Positions 16,435 through 24,970 of a stretch of DNA of 64,000 bases are shown here, one piece after another. The DNA comes from Petroclostridium sp. X23. Its GTDB lineage: Bacteria; Bacillota; Clostridia; SK-Y3. The stretch lies in NCBI RefSeq assembly GCF_030013905.1, contig NZ_CP124862.1, positions 496,001-560,000 of the forward strand, in the 5' to 3' direction. Position 1 is the stretch's first letter, and the number at the start of each line of letters is the position of its first letter. Made by a program: the position numbers and the translations under genes. Below the pieces are notes generated by a model. It saw only the letters and a list, made by a program, of their open reading frames with translations. It did not search any database and was not told the DNA's origin.

Positions 16435-16956
16435 TTACAGAAACAATAAAGAAACTAATATTCCACCCAGTACCCCTAGGTTTTTACATAATTTCTCATT
16501 CTTGTCTTTGAGGACTTGGGCGTTCTTTTCTTCCATCAATAGCTTGGAACATGTAAGATGAATATTTTTAATTTGACTTTGCGTGTCCGAACATCCTAAT
16601 GCGTTTCCAAAAGCTATGAGCACTTCCCTATCTTCCTTTTGAAGATGCATATTGGGGACTGCCTTATCTATAGATATTTTCCATGCCTCTTTTGCAGTCA
16701 TGCCCGTCCTCTGTGTCAGAAGATAAGATGCATGTTCAAATATTTGTTTTATATTATCCGGAACATGGGTCGATATTCTTTGAAATGCCTCGGGGAGAGG
16801 GTTAAGGGTAAACGCTATTTCAGACTCAAGCATCTGCAATGCTGTCTGTAAAGCCCGCAACTCCTCGGGACGCTTTGCATATTTATTTGCTGCTGAAAAT
16901 CCCATGGTGGTAGAAGCTCCTACGATCATCAAACAACCTACCGCTTTAAGCATCAT
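16435..16956 (-). CDS. spoIIIAB: Stage III sporulation protein SpoIIIAB
   Basis: Membrane-anchored channel protein with a fold like type II secretion GspF/PilC pieces. 173 residues: N-terminal helix (LKAVGCLMIVGASTTMGFSAA), the family block KRPEELRALQTALQMLESEIAF, and a C-terminal membrane helix (LGVLGGILVSLLFL). Its ATG overlaps the spoIIIAA stop (ATATGATG), indicating translational coupling. Confidence 0.95.
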   Translation of the reverse strand: MMLKAVGCLMIVGASTTMGFSAANKYAKRPEELRALQTALQMLESEIAFTLNPLPEAFQRISTHVPDNIKQIFEHASYLLTQRTGMTAKEAWKISIDKAVPNMHLQKEDREVLIAFGNALGCSDTQSQIKNIHLTCSKLLMEEKNAQVLKDKNEKLCKNLGVLGGILVSLLFL

Positions 16957-17978
16957 ATGACATCCCTGCTCTTCCCGTCTATTATTTCTTCAATGGTTCC
17001 TGTTCCGCGTGATTTACTTAATATGATGATTTTTTCAAATATATTATCTCCGATAAGCTTCCCAATGAGCGGCCTTCGCAATACATCCTGGCGACTGTAT
17101 CCATGAATGGATGTAATGATTTTAACACCTGCATTAAGCACCTGCTTTAATGCAGCGATATCTTCCTCCATGCCGATTTCATCGGTTATAATCACTGCCG
17201 GCGACATGGACCGAATCATCATAATCAAACCACAGGCCTTAGGACATGCATCCAAGACATCTGTTCTTGGTCCTACATCATTCTGTGGTATGCCTTTATA
17301 GCACCCGGCAATTTCCGAGCGTTCATCTACAATGCCGACTTTTATTCCTTGGAAGTTACAATCATTGATTCCATAACTTAATTGACGCGCGATATCCCTT
17401 AACATGGTGGTCTTCCCGCATTGCGGCGGTGAGATGATCAATGTATTATGGACGATGTTAGGTCTCTTGATAATATGCTTTATCATATGATCGGCCGCGC
17501 CAATGATTTGCTTGGAGATTCTTATATTCATTGCTGATATATCTTTAATATGAGATACTTTCTGTCCATTTGCGATGACTTTTCCTGTAATACCCACTCT
17601 GTGGCCACCGGAAACGGTTATAAAGCCATTTCTTAATTCTTCTTGAATCGAATAGATTGAATTGTTACTCATAAGTTCCAATGAATTATTTATATCATCC
17701 TGGGATACTAAATACGAACTGGACTCATCTTCGCTGAATTTTCCTTCCGGCGTTACAAACCACCCTATCGTATGGTCATATAACATAAGCGGCTTATTTG
17801 CTCTCAAACGGATTTCCTCTACCGGTTCCAGAACATATCCCGGAATCTTTCTGATAATATTTCTGACCTCTGTCGAAACACACAAAAGAATATCATTATA
17901 AATGATATCTTTCGTACTGCGTTGTGCATAACTTTTTAATGAGCCGATGCTTTTCACTTTTTCATTGGTGATTATCAT
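16953..17978 (-). CDS. spoIIIAA: Stage III sporulation ATPase SpoIIIAA
   Basis: AAA-type secretion ATPase that may power the SpoIIIA channel from the mother-cell side. 341 residues: an N-terminal domain (LRANKPLMLY, GHRVGITGKV) precedes the P-loop SPPQCGKTTMLRDIARQL and the Walker B stretch VIITDEIG. AGGAGG stands eight bases before ATG 17978. First gene of the operon. No convincing sigma-E -35/-10 pair was found in the 110 bases upstream, though sigma-E control is known for the family. Confidence 0.96.
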   Translation of the reverse strand: MIITNEKVKSIGSLKSYAQRSTKDIIYNDILLCVSTEVRNIIRKIPGYVLEPVEEIRLRANKPLMLYDHTIGWFVTPEGKFSEDESSSYLVSQDDINNSLELMSNNSIYSIQEELRNGFITVSGGHRVGITGKVIANGQKVSHIKDISAMNIRISKQIIGAADHMIKHIIKRPNIVHNTLIISPPQCGKTTMLRDIARQLSYGINDCNFQGIKVGIVDERSEIAGCYKGIPQNDVGPRTDVLDACPKACGLIMMIRSMSPAVIITDEIGMEEDIAALKQVLNAGVKIITSIHGYSRQDVLRRPLIGKLIGDNIFEKIIILSKSRGTGTIEEIIDGKSRDVI

Positions 17979-18090
17979 AGTACTTGCCTCCTCTCATAAA
18001 TATAAATATTAACCTTTGTCCACTTTTAGAACCAAATCTGAAAAAAATATGTAAATCAATTCAAAGTATGCTTATAACCTTCTGATATAA

Positions 18091-18136
18091 CAAAAAAAGG
18101 GTAATGAGACAAATTTGTCTCATTACCCTTTTTTTG
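18091..18136. terminator. Bidirectional intrinsic terminator
   Basis: Perfect 46-base palindrome: CAAAAAAAGGGTAATGAGAC on one arm and its exact complement ending in a T7 run. It terminates the minus-strand acidic zinc-ribbon gene just before the spoIIIA operon. Confidence 0.95.
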
Positions 18137-18170
18137 TTATTGACTACAATTAAGTTAACCGATTTAAACC

Positions 18171-18602
18171 TTAATGTTCATGATGATGGTCATCACAACC
18201 GCAATCGCAATCAAACTCAATTTCGATAGGTTCTTTGCAATTCGGACATGTAATTTCATCTTCATCTTCACCATCGAATATATCTCCGTCAAGATAAACA
18301 GTTTCATGACAATTAGGACATTCCACTTCGAAATAGTCTATTTCTTCTTCATCGTCCTCATCCATATATTCATCTTCATCATCATATACTTCATATTCCA
18401 ATTGAGCTAGATCTTCATCAATCTCTTCTATATGATCGCTAAGTTGAATCTGAGAGTCTTCCATATCGTTGATCGCTTCCGCAAAATCTCCAAGAACATC
18501 AATGATGTTTTTAAGAAGTTTACCTTCCTTCGTATTTTCATCGACATCCAAACCATCTGCAAGCCCTTTTAAATATGCAACTCTTTCACCTAAGTATTCC
18601 AT
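18171..18602 (-). CDS. Acidic zinc-ribbon protein (CD1247-like N-terminal domain)
   Basis: Conserved clostridial protein of unknown function. The 143 residues have three parts: an N-terminal helical domain (MEYLGERVAYLKGLADGLDV, the CD1247-like family signature), a strongly acidic linker (DDEDEYMDEDDEEEIDYFE), and a zinc ribbon with ECPNCHE and TCPNCKE cysteine pairs. It ends in a Cys/His tail (CDCGCDDHHHEH) that could bind further metal. It lies between efp and the spoIIIA operon and has its own strong terminator. A regulatory or metal-sensing function is possible but not shown. Confidence 0.85.
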   Translation of the reverse strand: MEYLGERVAYLKGLADGLDVDENTKEGKLLKNIIDVLGDFAEAINDMEDSQIQLSDHIEEIDEDLAQLEYEVYDDEDEYMDEDDEEEIDYFEVECPNCHETVYLDGDIFDGEDEDEITCPNCKEPIEIEFDCDCGCDDHHHEH

Positions 18603-18665
18603 TTAGAGTCCTCCTTGTTGTTATTATTAGTATGCTAATATCTTACTATGAAAATATTATTACCA

Positions 18666-19223
18666 TTATACTCTTTCCATATACTCTCCGGTTCTGGTAT
18701 CTACACGGATCATATCTCCCTGGTTAATGAAAAGCGGCACATTGATGGTCGCTCCCGTTTCCAAAGTAGCCGGTTTTGTTGCTCCGGTAGCGGTATCTCC
18801 TTTAAATCCCGGGTCTGTTTGCGTTACTTCAAGCTCTACAAAGTTCGGAGGCTCAATTCCAAATACTGAACCTTTATAGGAAAGAACTTTAACAATCATA
18901 TTTTCTTTAACAAACTTAAGCGCATCACCTAACTGACTTTCATTTACAGGCATCTGCTCATAGGTTTCTTGATCCATAAAATAATAAAGACCGCCATCGT
19001 TATATAAGTACTGCATATCCTTTCTTTCAATATGCGCTTTCGGCATTTTTTCAGTCGGTCTGAAAGTTTTTTCAATAACAGCTCCTGTAATAACATTTCT
19101 TAATCTTGTTCTTACAAAGGCTGCTCCTTTACCGGGTTTTACATGCTGAAACTCAACAATTTGAAAAACATTGCCATCCAACTCAAATGTAATACCGTTT
19201 CTAAATTCACCTGCAGATATCAT
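18666..19223 (-). CDS. efp: Translation elongation factor P
   Basis: Rescues ribosomes stalled on polyproline stretches. 185 residues in three beta-barrel domains: [18 protein letters not shown]-terminus, the loop PGKGAAFVR with Lys-32 at the tip that is modified or contacts the P-site tRNA, and the C-terminal signature containing [31 protein letters not shown] precedes the ATG. The efp-pepP neighbourhood is conserved across Firmicutes. Confidence 0.97.
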   Translation of the reverse strand: MISAGEFRNGITFELDGNVFQIVEFQHVKPGKGAAFVRTRLRNVITGAVIEKTFRPTEKMPKAHIERKDMQYLYNDGGLYYFMDQETYEQMPVNESQLGDALKFVKENMIVKVLSYKGSVFGIEPPNFVELEVTQTDPGFKGDTATGATKPATLETGATINVPLFINQGDMIRVDTRTGEYMERV

Positions 19224-19391
19224 TCGTTAATCCCTCCGTTATTGTTTTACAGTTCGTAGTTCACAGCTTTCCATATTTAATCATTAAACTTCGATCTGTT
19301 TAATAAAAGTAGTTTTACCCATTTTATCTTACCTTTTGTATTTTCTACAATAGTTTAATTTAAAATCAATGAAATTTCAAGGATAATCTTT

Positions 19392-20465
19392 CTAAATTAT
19401 TAATAATTCTTTTGTAGAAGAAGTTAGATTGTCAATTCCGCTATCGGTAACAACCACCATATCCTCAATTCTTACACCGCCAAAGCCTTCAATATATATC
19501 CCCGGCTCTACAGTCACGACCATACCTTTCTTCAGTTTATTCTCACCGGCCACAGACAGCCGCGGTGCTTCATGTATTTCCAATCCTACGCCATGCCCCA
19601 AACCATGTCCGAACTGACTGCCGTAACCATAATCCGTTATAATATCTCTTGCTATTTTATCTATCTCCGTTCCTGTTTTTCCTGCGGTAATCGCATCCAG
19701 TGCTTTCATCTGTGCCTCTAATACGATTTTATAGATTTGCTTCTGCTTGTCATCCAGTGCTCCGATCCCTATGGTTCTTGTCATATCCGAGCAATACCCT
19801 TCAAATATGCAGCCAAAATCCAATGTCAACAGATCGCCTTTTTCAATCTTTTTCATTGACGCTACACCATGAGGCAAAGATGAGCGCACTCCGGACGCCG
19901 CAATAGTCTCAAACGAAAGGCCTTTTGCGCCGTTCCTCTTCATAAAATATTCCAGTTCCAAAGCTACATCATTTTCAGTCATTCCCGGCTTGACATACCC
20001 AAGGATGTGTTTAAAACCAAGATCCGCGATCCTGGCCGCTTCCCGCATCTTTTGGATTTCTTGTTCATCTTTTATAACACGCAAGTCTTCTATAATACTT
20101 CCTACGTGTTCTAACCTTACCGCATTCATTTTATCCTTAAACTGCTCAAACTGCGCATATGTTACATCTTTATCTTCAAATCCCAGTTTTCTGATCGTAT
20201 GATCTTTCAGTAAAGAGTTTATTGAATCCAAAGGATTCCCCTGAAACTCTATAACATTAAAATGCTTAGCCTGCTCTCTTGCCTGCTGCGTATAACGAAA
20301 ATCGGTAAACAAAAACGCACCGGATTGCATCACAATACCATATCCCGCCGTACCGGTAAAACCGGTTATATAAACCCGGCTAACAGGACTGGTAATCAAT
20401 ATCGCATCCATGTTATTTTCTTTTAGCTTATTCTGCAATGAAGTCAATCTTTTCTGTAAAAACAT
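19392..20465 (-). CDS. pepP: Xaa-Pro aminopeptidase (M24 family)
   Basis: Metallopeptidase removing N-terminal residues before proline. 357 residues: a creatinase-like N-terminal domain (about 1-125) and the pita-bread catalytic domain. Dinuclear metal ligands are visible: LDFGCIFEGYCSDMTRT (two Asp), GHGLGHGVGLEIHEAP (His), TVEPGIY (Glu) and GVRIEDMV (Glu). It forms the common aroQ-pepP-efp cluster. The ATG at 20465 follows GGAGGG. Activity on proline peptides is inferred from the family. Confidence 0.94.
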   Translation of the reverse strand: MFLQKRLTSLQNKLKENNMDAILITSPVSRVYITGFTGTAGYGIVMQSGAFLFTDFRYTQQAREQAKHFNVIEFQGNPLDSINSLLKDHTIRKLGFEDKDVTYAQFEQFKDKMNAVRLEHVGSIIEDLRVIKDEQEIQKMREAARIADLGFKHILGYVKPGMTENDVALELEYFMKRNGAKGLSFETIAASGVRSSLPHGVASMKKIEKGDLLTLDFGCIFEGYCSDMTRTIGIGALDDKQKQIYKIVLEAQMKALDAITAGKTGTEIDKIARDIITDYGYGSQFGHGLGHGVGLEIHEAPRLSVAGENKLKKGMVVTVEPGIYIEGFGGVRIEDMVVVTDSGIDNLTSSTKELLII

Positions 20466-20525
20466 CTAGCCCTCCATTATGAATTTTATATTGTTTGAGA
20501 CATCATTTCCCTCTATGGGAGGATG

Positions 20526-20649
20526 TGAAAAAGTACTTAATTGGTCGAAAATCAAACATGTGGACAGTCCCTCTGTTATGCCAAAACCGGGCAAACAGCA
20601 GGGACAGTCCCCAAGTTTGATTTCCTCTGCGTGCTGAATCGAACTTTTT
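20526..20649. mobile_element. MITE-like element with divergent core
   Basis: Ends TGAAAAAGTACTTAATTGGTC and GTGCTGAATCGAACTTTTT match the termini of the 127-bp family at 9893, 57160 and 61512. The inner stem is different: GGACAGTCCCTCTG / CAGCAGGGACAGTCC. So the termini are shared but the core has been exchanged. It lies between pepP and aroQ. Confidence 0.7.
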
Positions 20650-20701
20650 ATAATTTAAATTTTATATTGTTCATCGTACATTATTAATTATTCACTATTA
20701 A

Positions 20702-21154
20702 CTATTCACTGATCTTCTTGTTGATTGCCCTAAGCCCCAACAAATAACTATCTCCGCCAAACCCACTGATCTGTCCCACGCATACCGGAGCGATCACTGA
20801 TTTGGCGCGGAATTCTTCTCTCGCGTGTACATTGGACAAATGCACTTCCACGGTAGGTATATTCACCCCTTTTACCGCATCTCTGATGGCAATACTATAA
20901 TGGGTATGCGCACCCGGATTGATTACAATACCGTCTACATTCCCCAATGCCTGTTGGATTTTATCAATAATCGCACCTTCATGATTGGATTGGAATATCT
21001 CAATATCTATATCAAGCTGAAGGGCTTCCTGCTTGATTCTTTCATTGATGCTGTCAAAACTCTCGGTACCGTATACACCTTTTTCTCTTATTCCAATCAT
21101 ATTGATATTAGGCCCGTGTATGACCAATATCCTTTTTTTCTCCCCACTACTCAC
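20702..21154 (-). CDS. aroQ: 3-dehydroquinate dehydratase, type II
   Basis: Converts 3-dehydroquinate to 3-dehydroshikimate. 150 residues with the type II signature: [21 protein letters not shown] (catalytic Tyr at 28), [29 protein letters not shown] and [15 protein letters not shown] (catalytic His). GTG 21154 lies eight bases after GGGG and overlaps the AT microsatellite. The last codons (S-E-stop) also come from an AGTGAATAG repeat. A neighbour of aroK, while the third shikimate gene aroE lies far away in the pilus operon. Confidence 0.96.
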   Translation of the reverse strand: MSSGEKKRILVIHGPNINMIGIREKGVYGTESFDSINERIKQEALQLDIDIEIFQSNHEGAIIDKIQQALGNVDGIVINPGAHTHYSIAIRDAVKGVNIPTVEVHLSNVHAREEFRAKSVIAPVCVGQISGFGGDSYLLGLRAINKKISE

Positions 21155-21156
21155 TA

Positions 21157-22011
21157 TTAGTTCCCCACTTTCATATATATCTTTTTTAATTCCAGCGCGT
21201 CTTCAGCCATTGTTCCTCTGGATTCACAAATGATAGTCGGGCTTAGATTCTTTCTATAAAGAATTTCTGCAATAGGTTCGAATTCCGGCCCATATTGTGT
21301 ATCACCAAAGCACCAGTGCTTTTTTTCACCACCGGCAGTAAATTCTATCCGGCTGAAATGGCTGTGAAACGACTTTAGTCTATCATTGCCCAATGCTTTT
21401 TCCATGATATCAAAAATTTTTTCGAAATCACTCTGATCTATCAAACATCCTAAACCCCTTGCATGAATATGTCCGAAATCAATGGTAGGTATAAGCCTCT
21501 CATCTAGCATACACAATTCCAGAATTTCTTCCAGCGTCCCAAGCTGATTAATTTTCCCTAACGTTTCAGGGCAGATATGTATATCTCCCAGTCCCATTTC
21601 GTCTGCCTGGGCAAGGGTTGTTTTTAATGTTTCTTTAGCTAATACCAGTGCTTTTTTTCTATCCATTTTACTGCATGACCCCGGATGTACAACAATCCTT
21701 TCGGCTCCCATCCAGCGCGCCGCAGTCATGGTCTCAATAATATACCGCTTGCTGTTCTCCCGCTTTTCCGGTTCGACACTTGCAAGATTTATATAATAAG
21801 GAGCATGAATACTCATTGTAATTCCCTGCTCTTTTGCATTCTCTCCCAGTTTTACCGCTGTTTCTTCAGAAATCTTAACACCCTTGCTGCATTGGTATTC
21901 ATAGGCGTCCAGCCCCATATCCTTTAGCCACTTCGGCATCTGCAGCGATGATTTGTATCCTTGTTCGTAAAATTTATCGGAATTCCCCGAAGGACCGAAT
22001 TTAACTGTCAT
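21157..22011 (-). CDS. TIM-barrel AP-endonuclease-2 family protein (endonuclease IV-like / sugar-phosphate isomerase-like)
   Basis: Xylose-isomerase-like TIM barrel with a probable metal centre. Candidate ligands are IHAPYY (His), VVHPGS (His), CPETLGK (Glu), TIDFGHIHA (Asp, His), FHSHFSR (His) and CESRG (Glu), the pattern of endonuclease IV. Its 284 residues match Nfo length, but the N-terminus ([21 protein letters not shown]) differs from typical Nfo. Whether it nicks abasic DNA or acts on a sugar cannot be decided here. It sits between aroK and aroQ, ending 2 bp before the aroQ start, so it is co-translated with shikimate genes. Confidence 0.85.
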   Translation of the reverse strand: MTVKFGPSGNSDKFYEQGYKSSLQMPKWLKDMGLDAYEYQCSKGVKISEETAVKLGENAKEQGITMSIHAPYYINLASVEPEKRENSKRYIIETMTAARWMGAERIVVHPGSCSKMDRKKALVLAKETLKTTLAQADEMGLGDIHICPETLGKINQLGTLEEILELCMLDERLIPTIDFGHIHARGLGCLIDQSDFEKIFDIMEKALGNDRLKSFHSHFSRIEFTAGGEKKHWCFGDTQYGPEFEPIAEILYRKNLSPTIICESRGTMAEDALELKKIYMKVGN

Positions 22012-22047
22012 CCATTTCTTCCTTTCAAAAATCTAGGTTTTTTTATA

Positions 22048-22566
22048 TTATTTTGCCTGTATTTGGCCATATATATTCAATACAGCTTCAACAGCCTGCT
22101 CAACAGTTAGCATGGACACATCGATTTTAAAATCATGATTGCTGTAAAAGGCAGCTCTTTTCTTTAATAATTCTGCAATTCTCGCTTTCGCATCCGGCCC
22201 CTTTAGTAACGGTCTGTCGGTATTATGGGATGTATTCCGCATGATAGCTTCTTCATTTGAATACAAATATACAATAACACCATTTTGCCTAAGATAATCA
22301 AGATTTTCTTTTCTCAATACCACACCGCCGCCGGTCGCAATAACCGCATTTTGCTCTAACGCGACCTTCTTCACCATATCCGTTTCCAGATTTCTAAAAT
22401 ACTCCTCACCAAACTGTTCGAAAATATCCGATATCTTTTTTTGCTGTTCATTTTCAATATACGCATCAACATCAATAAATATCATATTTAGTTTTTCCGC
22501 TGCTATTTTTCCAACCGTAGTCTTCCCTGACCCCATAAATCCTGTCAGAACTATATTTTTATTCAT
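22048..22566 (-). CDS. aroK: Shikimate kinase
   Basis: Phosphorylates shikimate with ATP. Walker A GFMGSGKTT (residues 9-17), the FIDVDAYIE shikimate-binding Asp, FGEEYFRNLE, and ATGGGVVLR are all present; 172 residues. ATG 22566 follows GGAGGGCAAA with good spacing; an upstream in-frame start at 22581 would overlap that site. Confidence 0.96.
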   Translation of the reverse strand: MNKNIVLTGFMGSGKTTVGKIAAEKLNMIFIDVDAYIENEQQKKISDIFEQFGEEYFRNLETDMVKKVALEQNAVIATGGGVVLRKENLDYLRQNGVIVYLYSNEEAIMRNTSHNTDRPLLKGPDAKARIAELLKKRAAFYSNHDFKIDVSMLTVEQAVEAVLNIYGQIQAK

Positions 22567-22588
22567 TTTGCCCTCCAACAATAATATG

Positions 22589-22656
22589 AAAGGAACGGTT
22601 ATAAACCCTTCCCTGTGAAAAAATTTCCGCAGAGAACGGTTTATACCTTTCCTTTA
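22589..22656. repeat. Nested hairpin upstream of aroK
   Basis: 68 bases fold almost end to end: AAAGGAACGGTTATAAACC pairs with GGTTTATACCTTTCCTTT, and an inner stem pairs TTCCCTGTG with CCGCAGAGAA around AAA/TTT. It lies between comFB and aroK. It could be an attenuating structure or a small repeat; no other copy was seen. Confidence 0.55.
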
Positions 22657-22683
22657 TCAAATACTCTTTATTATTAACGCTGT

Positions 22684-22947
22684 TTATTCATGTCTTGGAT
22701 TTCTTTTTACAAGCACTGCCGCTTTTATAATGGCGGTTGTTGCGTCTACTTCAAACTGTTGCTGCAACGCGTTTATTTTCAGATATACCTCTCCCTGATC
22801 GGTAACAACATACTTGGGCGGAAGATCATTTAACGCCAGCGCAGCAATATCCATCAAGCATTTGTCGCATGTACAGCAATTGATATCTTTTAAAATCCCT
22901 TCCATCATATTAAAGACGACTTCTTCCATATAGTTTTTCAGGTGCAT
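22684..22947 (-). CDS. comFB: Late competence development ComFB-family protein
   Basis: 87-residue protein of the ComFB family, whose function in most bacteria is unknown; some relatives bind cyclic nucleotides. The sequence starts MHLKNYMEEVVFNMMEGILKD, then the Cys cluster CCTCDKC (likely metal-binding), DIAALALNDLPPKYVV and KAAVLVKRNPRHE. GGGAGGGTCAGC precedes the ATG. First gene behind the promoter at 22985-23013 and upstream of aroK. Given the c-di-GMP riboswitches elsewhere in this window, second-messenger binding would be interesting, but nothing in the sequence proves it. Confidence 0.88.
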   Translation of the reverse strand: MHLKNYMEEVVFNMMEGILKDINCCTCDKCLMDIAALALNDLPPKYVVTDQGEVYLKINALQQQFEVDATTAIIKAAVLVKRNPRHE

Positions 22948-22984
22948 GCTGACCCTCCCATTATATCCGTATCATAATTGTAAT

Positions 22985-23013
22985 ATTCTATCATAAAGAT
23001 GTCTATTTGTATA
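22985..23013 (-). promoter_or_regulatory. Sigma-A-like promoter for the comFB-aroK operon
   Basis: Minus strand: TATACA (-35, four of six matches), 17-base spacer, TAGAAT (-10, five of six). It lies about 38 bases before comFB and within sequence following the transposase remnant. Confidence 0.65.
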
Positions 23014-23063
23014 GAAAAGTATACAAAAGTTTCTGAATTTGTGTCTAAGCTATTAACAGAAGA

Positions 23064-23180
23064 CCATTTAGCTTCATCATGTTGAAAGAATTTAAAAAGG
23101 ACGGCAAAACCCAAACGTGTTTCTCCTGATTTCTTACCCAGTAGTGATAATTCATTTGGCAAAAAAGCAGCTAAAGCATT
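23064..23180 (-). pseudogene. Remnant of a Tn3-family (DUF4158-type) transposase N-terminus
   Basis: Minus-strand translation FLPNELSLLGKKSGETRLG followed by FAVLFKFFQHDEAKW closely resembles the N-terminal region of Tn3-type transposases containing DUF4158. Only about 35 residues remain; the frame then runs into unrelated AT-rich sequence and no further transposase motif follows. An old, heavily deleted insertion at the edge of the comFB operon promoter. Confidence 0.6.
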
Positions 23181-23410
23181 GTTATAAAGAAGGTTTGAGA
23201 ATCATCTGAAAATTGTGCTTTGAATTTATTGATTTTTAAACTTGCATATTATAATATATAAGATATAAAACACCTAAGTAATAATTTTTTTAGGCACAGT
23301 GGCAAACACATATTGTACCCATAATATTTTTATAGTATTCTGTTTTTTAATTAGAACAAATGGCAAAAAGGCTATGCATTTATAACTTGAGCAAAATGTG
23401 GAGGCAAAAG

Positions 23411-24169
23411 ATGAAGTTTATATATTTTAATCCGGAAACCCGTATGGGTTATATCTCTGATCCTTTAACTCCTGAAGAAGCCGCCGTCATTGCAGATGGT
23501 ATCGGATACTATATGGCCTTTAATATCATTGCAATGCTGATCACTGCTGTTGTGATTCTGCCATTTATAGTGGTTGCAGGATTAGATAAATTTCTTATTA
23601 GCTTTATTTCTGTTAATAGGGATTTTATTATTGGAACTGCCATTGTTTTAATCTTAATTAAGTTCTTAACGGTTCGTCTTTCTTCGGCTCTTATTGTTCG
23701 ATTTCTATTTGCACTGATGGTTATAATCCCTGTTTTGTATGTTTTACTATATAAGTTTCATATGGCTGACATTACGGTAAGCATTGGAAAGCGGTTTGAA
23801 TTAACAGAGGATTTTTTGAAAGCTGCAACCGTACAATCCACATGGATTGAATCCTCCCTTCAAAATATTTCAGACGCGCTGTCAAAAGTTTTCTTTGGTT
23901 TGACTAATGCTGCAAAATCTATTGATTATTCAGCGTTTTCATCTTCTCTTAGCACTATCAATATTGCATCTATACTCATTTGCATTGGAAAGACCATTCT
24001 TTATTGGGGATTACTTATAGTATATGCACTGCTAATTTTTGTTTTTGGATTAATTGCCTTTGTTATTATTATAGGCTTCCCCTATTTTATTGCTTTTGGA
24101 GTTTTAGTGTTAGTGAATAACCTCATTTATAATATAAAACTCAATTATGCACGCTATCTAAAGTTCTAA
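23411..24169 (+). CDS. Unrecognised multi-pass membrane protein
   Basis: I do not recognise this family. The 252-residue frame starts MKFIYFNPETRMGYISDPLTPEE, a soluble head, followed by hydrophobic segments near residues 35-60, 65-83, 88-106, and, after an amphipathic stretch containing KRFELTEDFLKAATVQSTWIESSLQNISDALSKVFF (a likely extracytoplasmic or coiled region), two long helices near 180-235. ATG 23411 is preceded by GGAGGCAAAAG; the upstream in-frame ATG at 23360 has no such site. One of the few plus-strand genes, with its partner 24202-24744 32 bp downstream. Function unknown. Confidence 0.75.
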   Translation: MKFIYFNPETRMGYISDPLTPEEAAVIADGIGYYMAFNIIAMLITAVVILPFIVVAGLDKFLISFISVNRDFIIGTAIVLILIKFLTVRLSSALIVRFLFALMVIIPVLYVLLYKFHMADITVSIGKRFELTEDFLKAATVQSTWIESSLQNISDALSKVFFGLTNAAKSIDYSAFSSSLSTINIASILICIGKTILYWGLLIVYALLIFVFGLIAFVIIIGFPYFIAFGVLVLVNNLIYNIKLNYARYLKF

Positions 24170-24201
24170 TGATTATTTAAATATTTTAAGGAGGTCATAA
24201 A

Positions 24202-24744
24202 ATGTTAGAGTTTGTAAATAATTTTTCTGAGATCATTTCAGCAGCATTCGGAATGAGTGATAAAGATATCACATCACGGAATGTCAGCCCCTGTTTGGAT
24301 TTTGAATCAATGTCCAAAGAAGAATTGCAGGAATTGCAGGGTGTATTGAAAAATGCGATTGCATCTTCTAAAGTTAGCAGCGGCATCGTAGCCGCATTAC
24401 CCACGGCGATATTTGGAGGGTTAGTATTTGGCATCATAGGCCCGGTTCAGGGAATTGTCACCGGGCTGATTCTCTTCTTTGTATTATATGAATTTAAACG
24501 GCATGAATATTGGAGAATGTTTTTTAGTTCTTCATATCATTTTTACAAGCCTATCAAAGCACGCCATTTGTATTCGTCGATTGCGACATTTTTCGCAGAG
24601 TATGGCATTCTAGGTGTTTATACAGCTCCTTTTATAATGTACAAAACATCTCGGGAATTTGCAAAAGCAAATGGTGGACGAAAAATGAATGAACATCGTG
24701 CTGTCTATGAATTGAATTTAATCAGTAAGTTATTAAAAAGGTAA
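24202..24744 (+). CDS. Unrecognised two-helix membrane protein
   Basis: 180 residues, family not recognised. A soluble N-terminus (SMSKEELQELQGVLKNAIASSK) precedes a Gly/Ile-rich membrane hairpin (about residues 60-95: GIVAALPTAIFGGLVFGIIG, then VTGLILFFVLYEF). A basic, aromatic C-terminal half follows with a weak third helix (YGILGVYTAPFIMYK). AAGGAGG stands well before the ATG. Probably co-transcribed with the membrane protein upstream; a hairpin terminator follows 35 bp later. Confidence 0.75.
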   Translation: MLEFVNNFSEIISAAFGMSDKDITSRNVSPCLDFESMSKEELQELQGVLKNAIASSKVSSGIVAALPTAIFGGLVFGIIGPVQGIVTGLILFFVLYEFKRHEYWRMFFSSSYHFYKPIKARHLYSSIATFFAEYGILGVYTAPFIMYKTSREFAKANGGRKMNEHRAVYELNLISKLLKR

Positions 24745-24779
24745 CATATCTGAAATGCAATATCATTATAAAGATATTG

Positions 24780-24821
24780 GAAAAAGCTGCTTACTATTAG
24801 GAATAAATAAGCAGCTTTTTC
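24780..24821 (+). terminator. Intrinsic terminator of the plus-strand membrane-protein pair
   Basis: GAAAAAGCTGCTTA ... TAAGCAGCTTTTTC: a 14-bp stem with a 14-base loop ending in a T run. It ends the 23411-24744 unit. Confidence 0.9.
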
Positions 24822-24895
24822 ATGTGTTATGATGTATGTTCGACTCATCTTAAACGCTTAATGTTTTTCCACCAATTGCAGGTTCCTTAAGCAGT

Positions 24896-24918
24896 AGGTG
24901 AAGGCACTGCCTTCACCT
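24896..24918. terminator. Hairpin between convergent units
   Basis: AGGTGAAGGCACTGCCTTCACCT is an almost perfect 11-bp stem just downstream of the 1408-residue gene on the minus strand. There is no good T run, so terminator function for the pilus operon is tentative. Confidence 0.5.
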
Positions 24919-24970
24919 ATCATTAATAGCATTATACATGATATCATTGCTAAATATAAACAATTTTTTA

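Noticed and set aside
17979-18090. Sigma-E promoter for spoIIIA
   Set aside because: Expected biologically, but no acceptable -35/-10 pair with correct spacing could be picked by eye.
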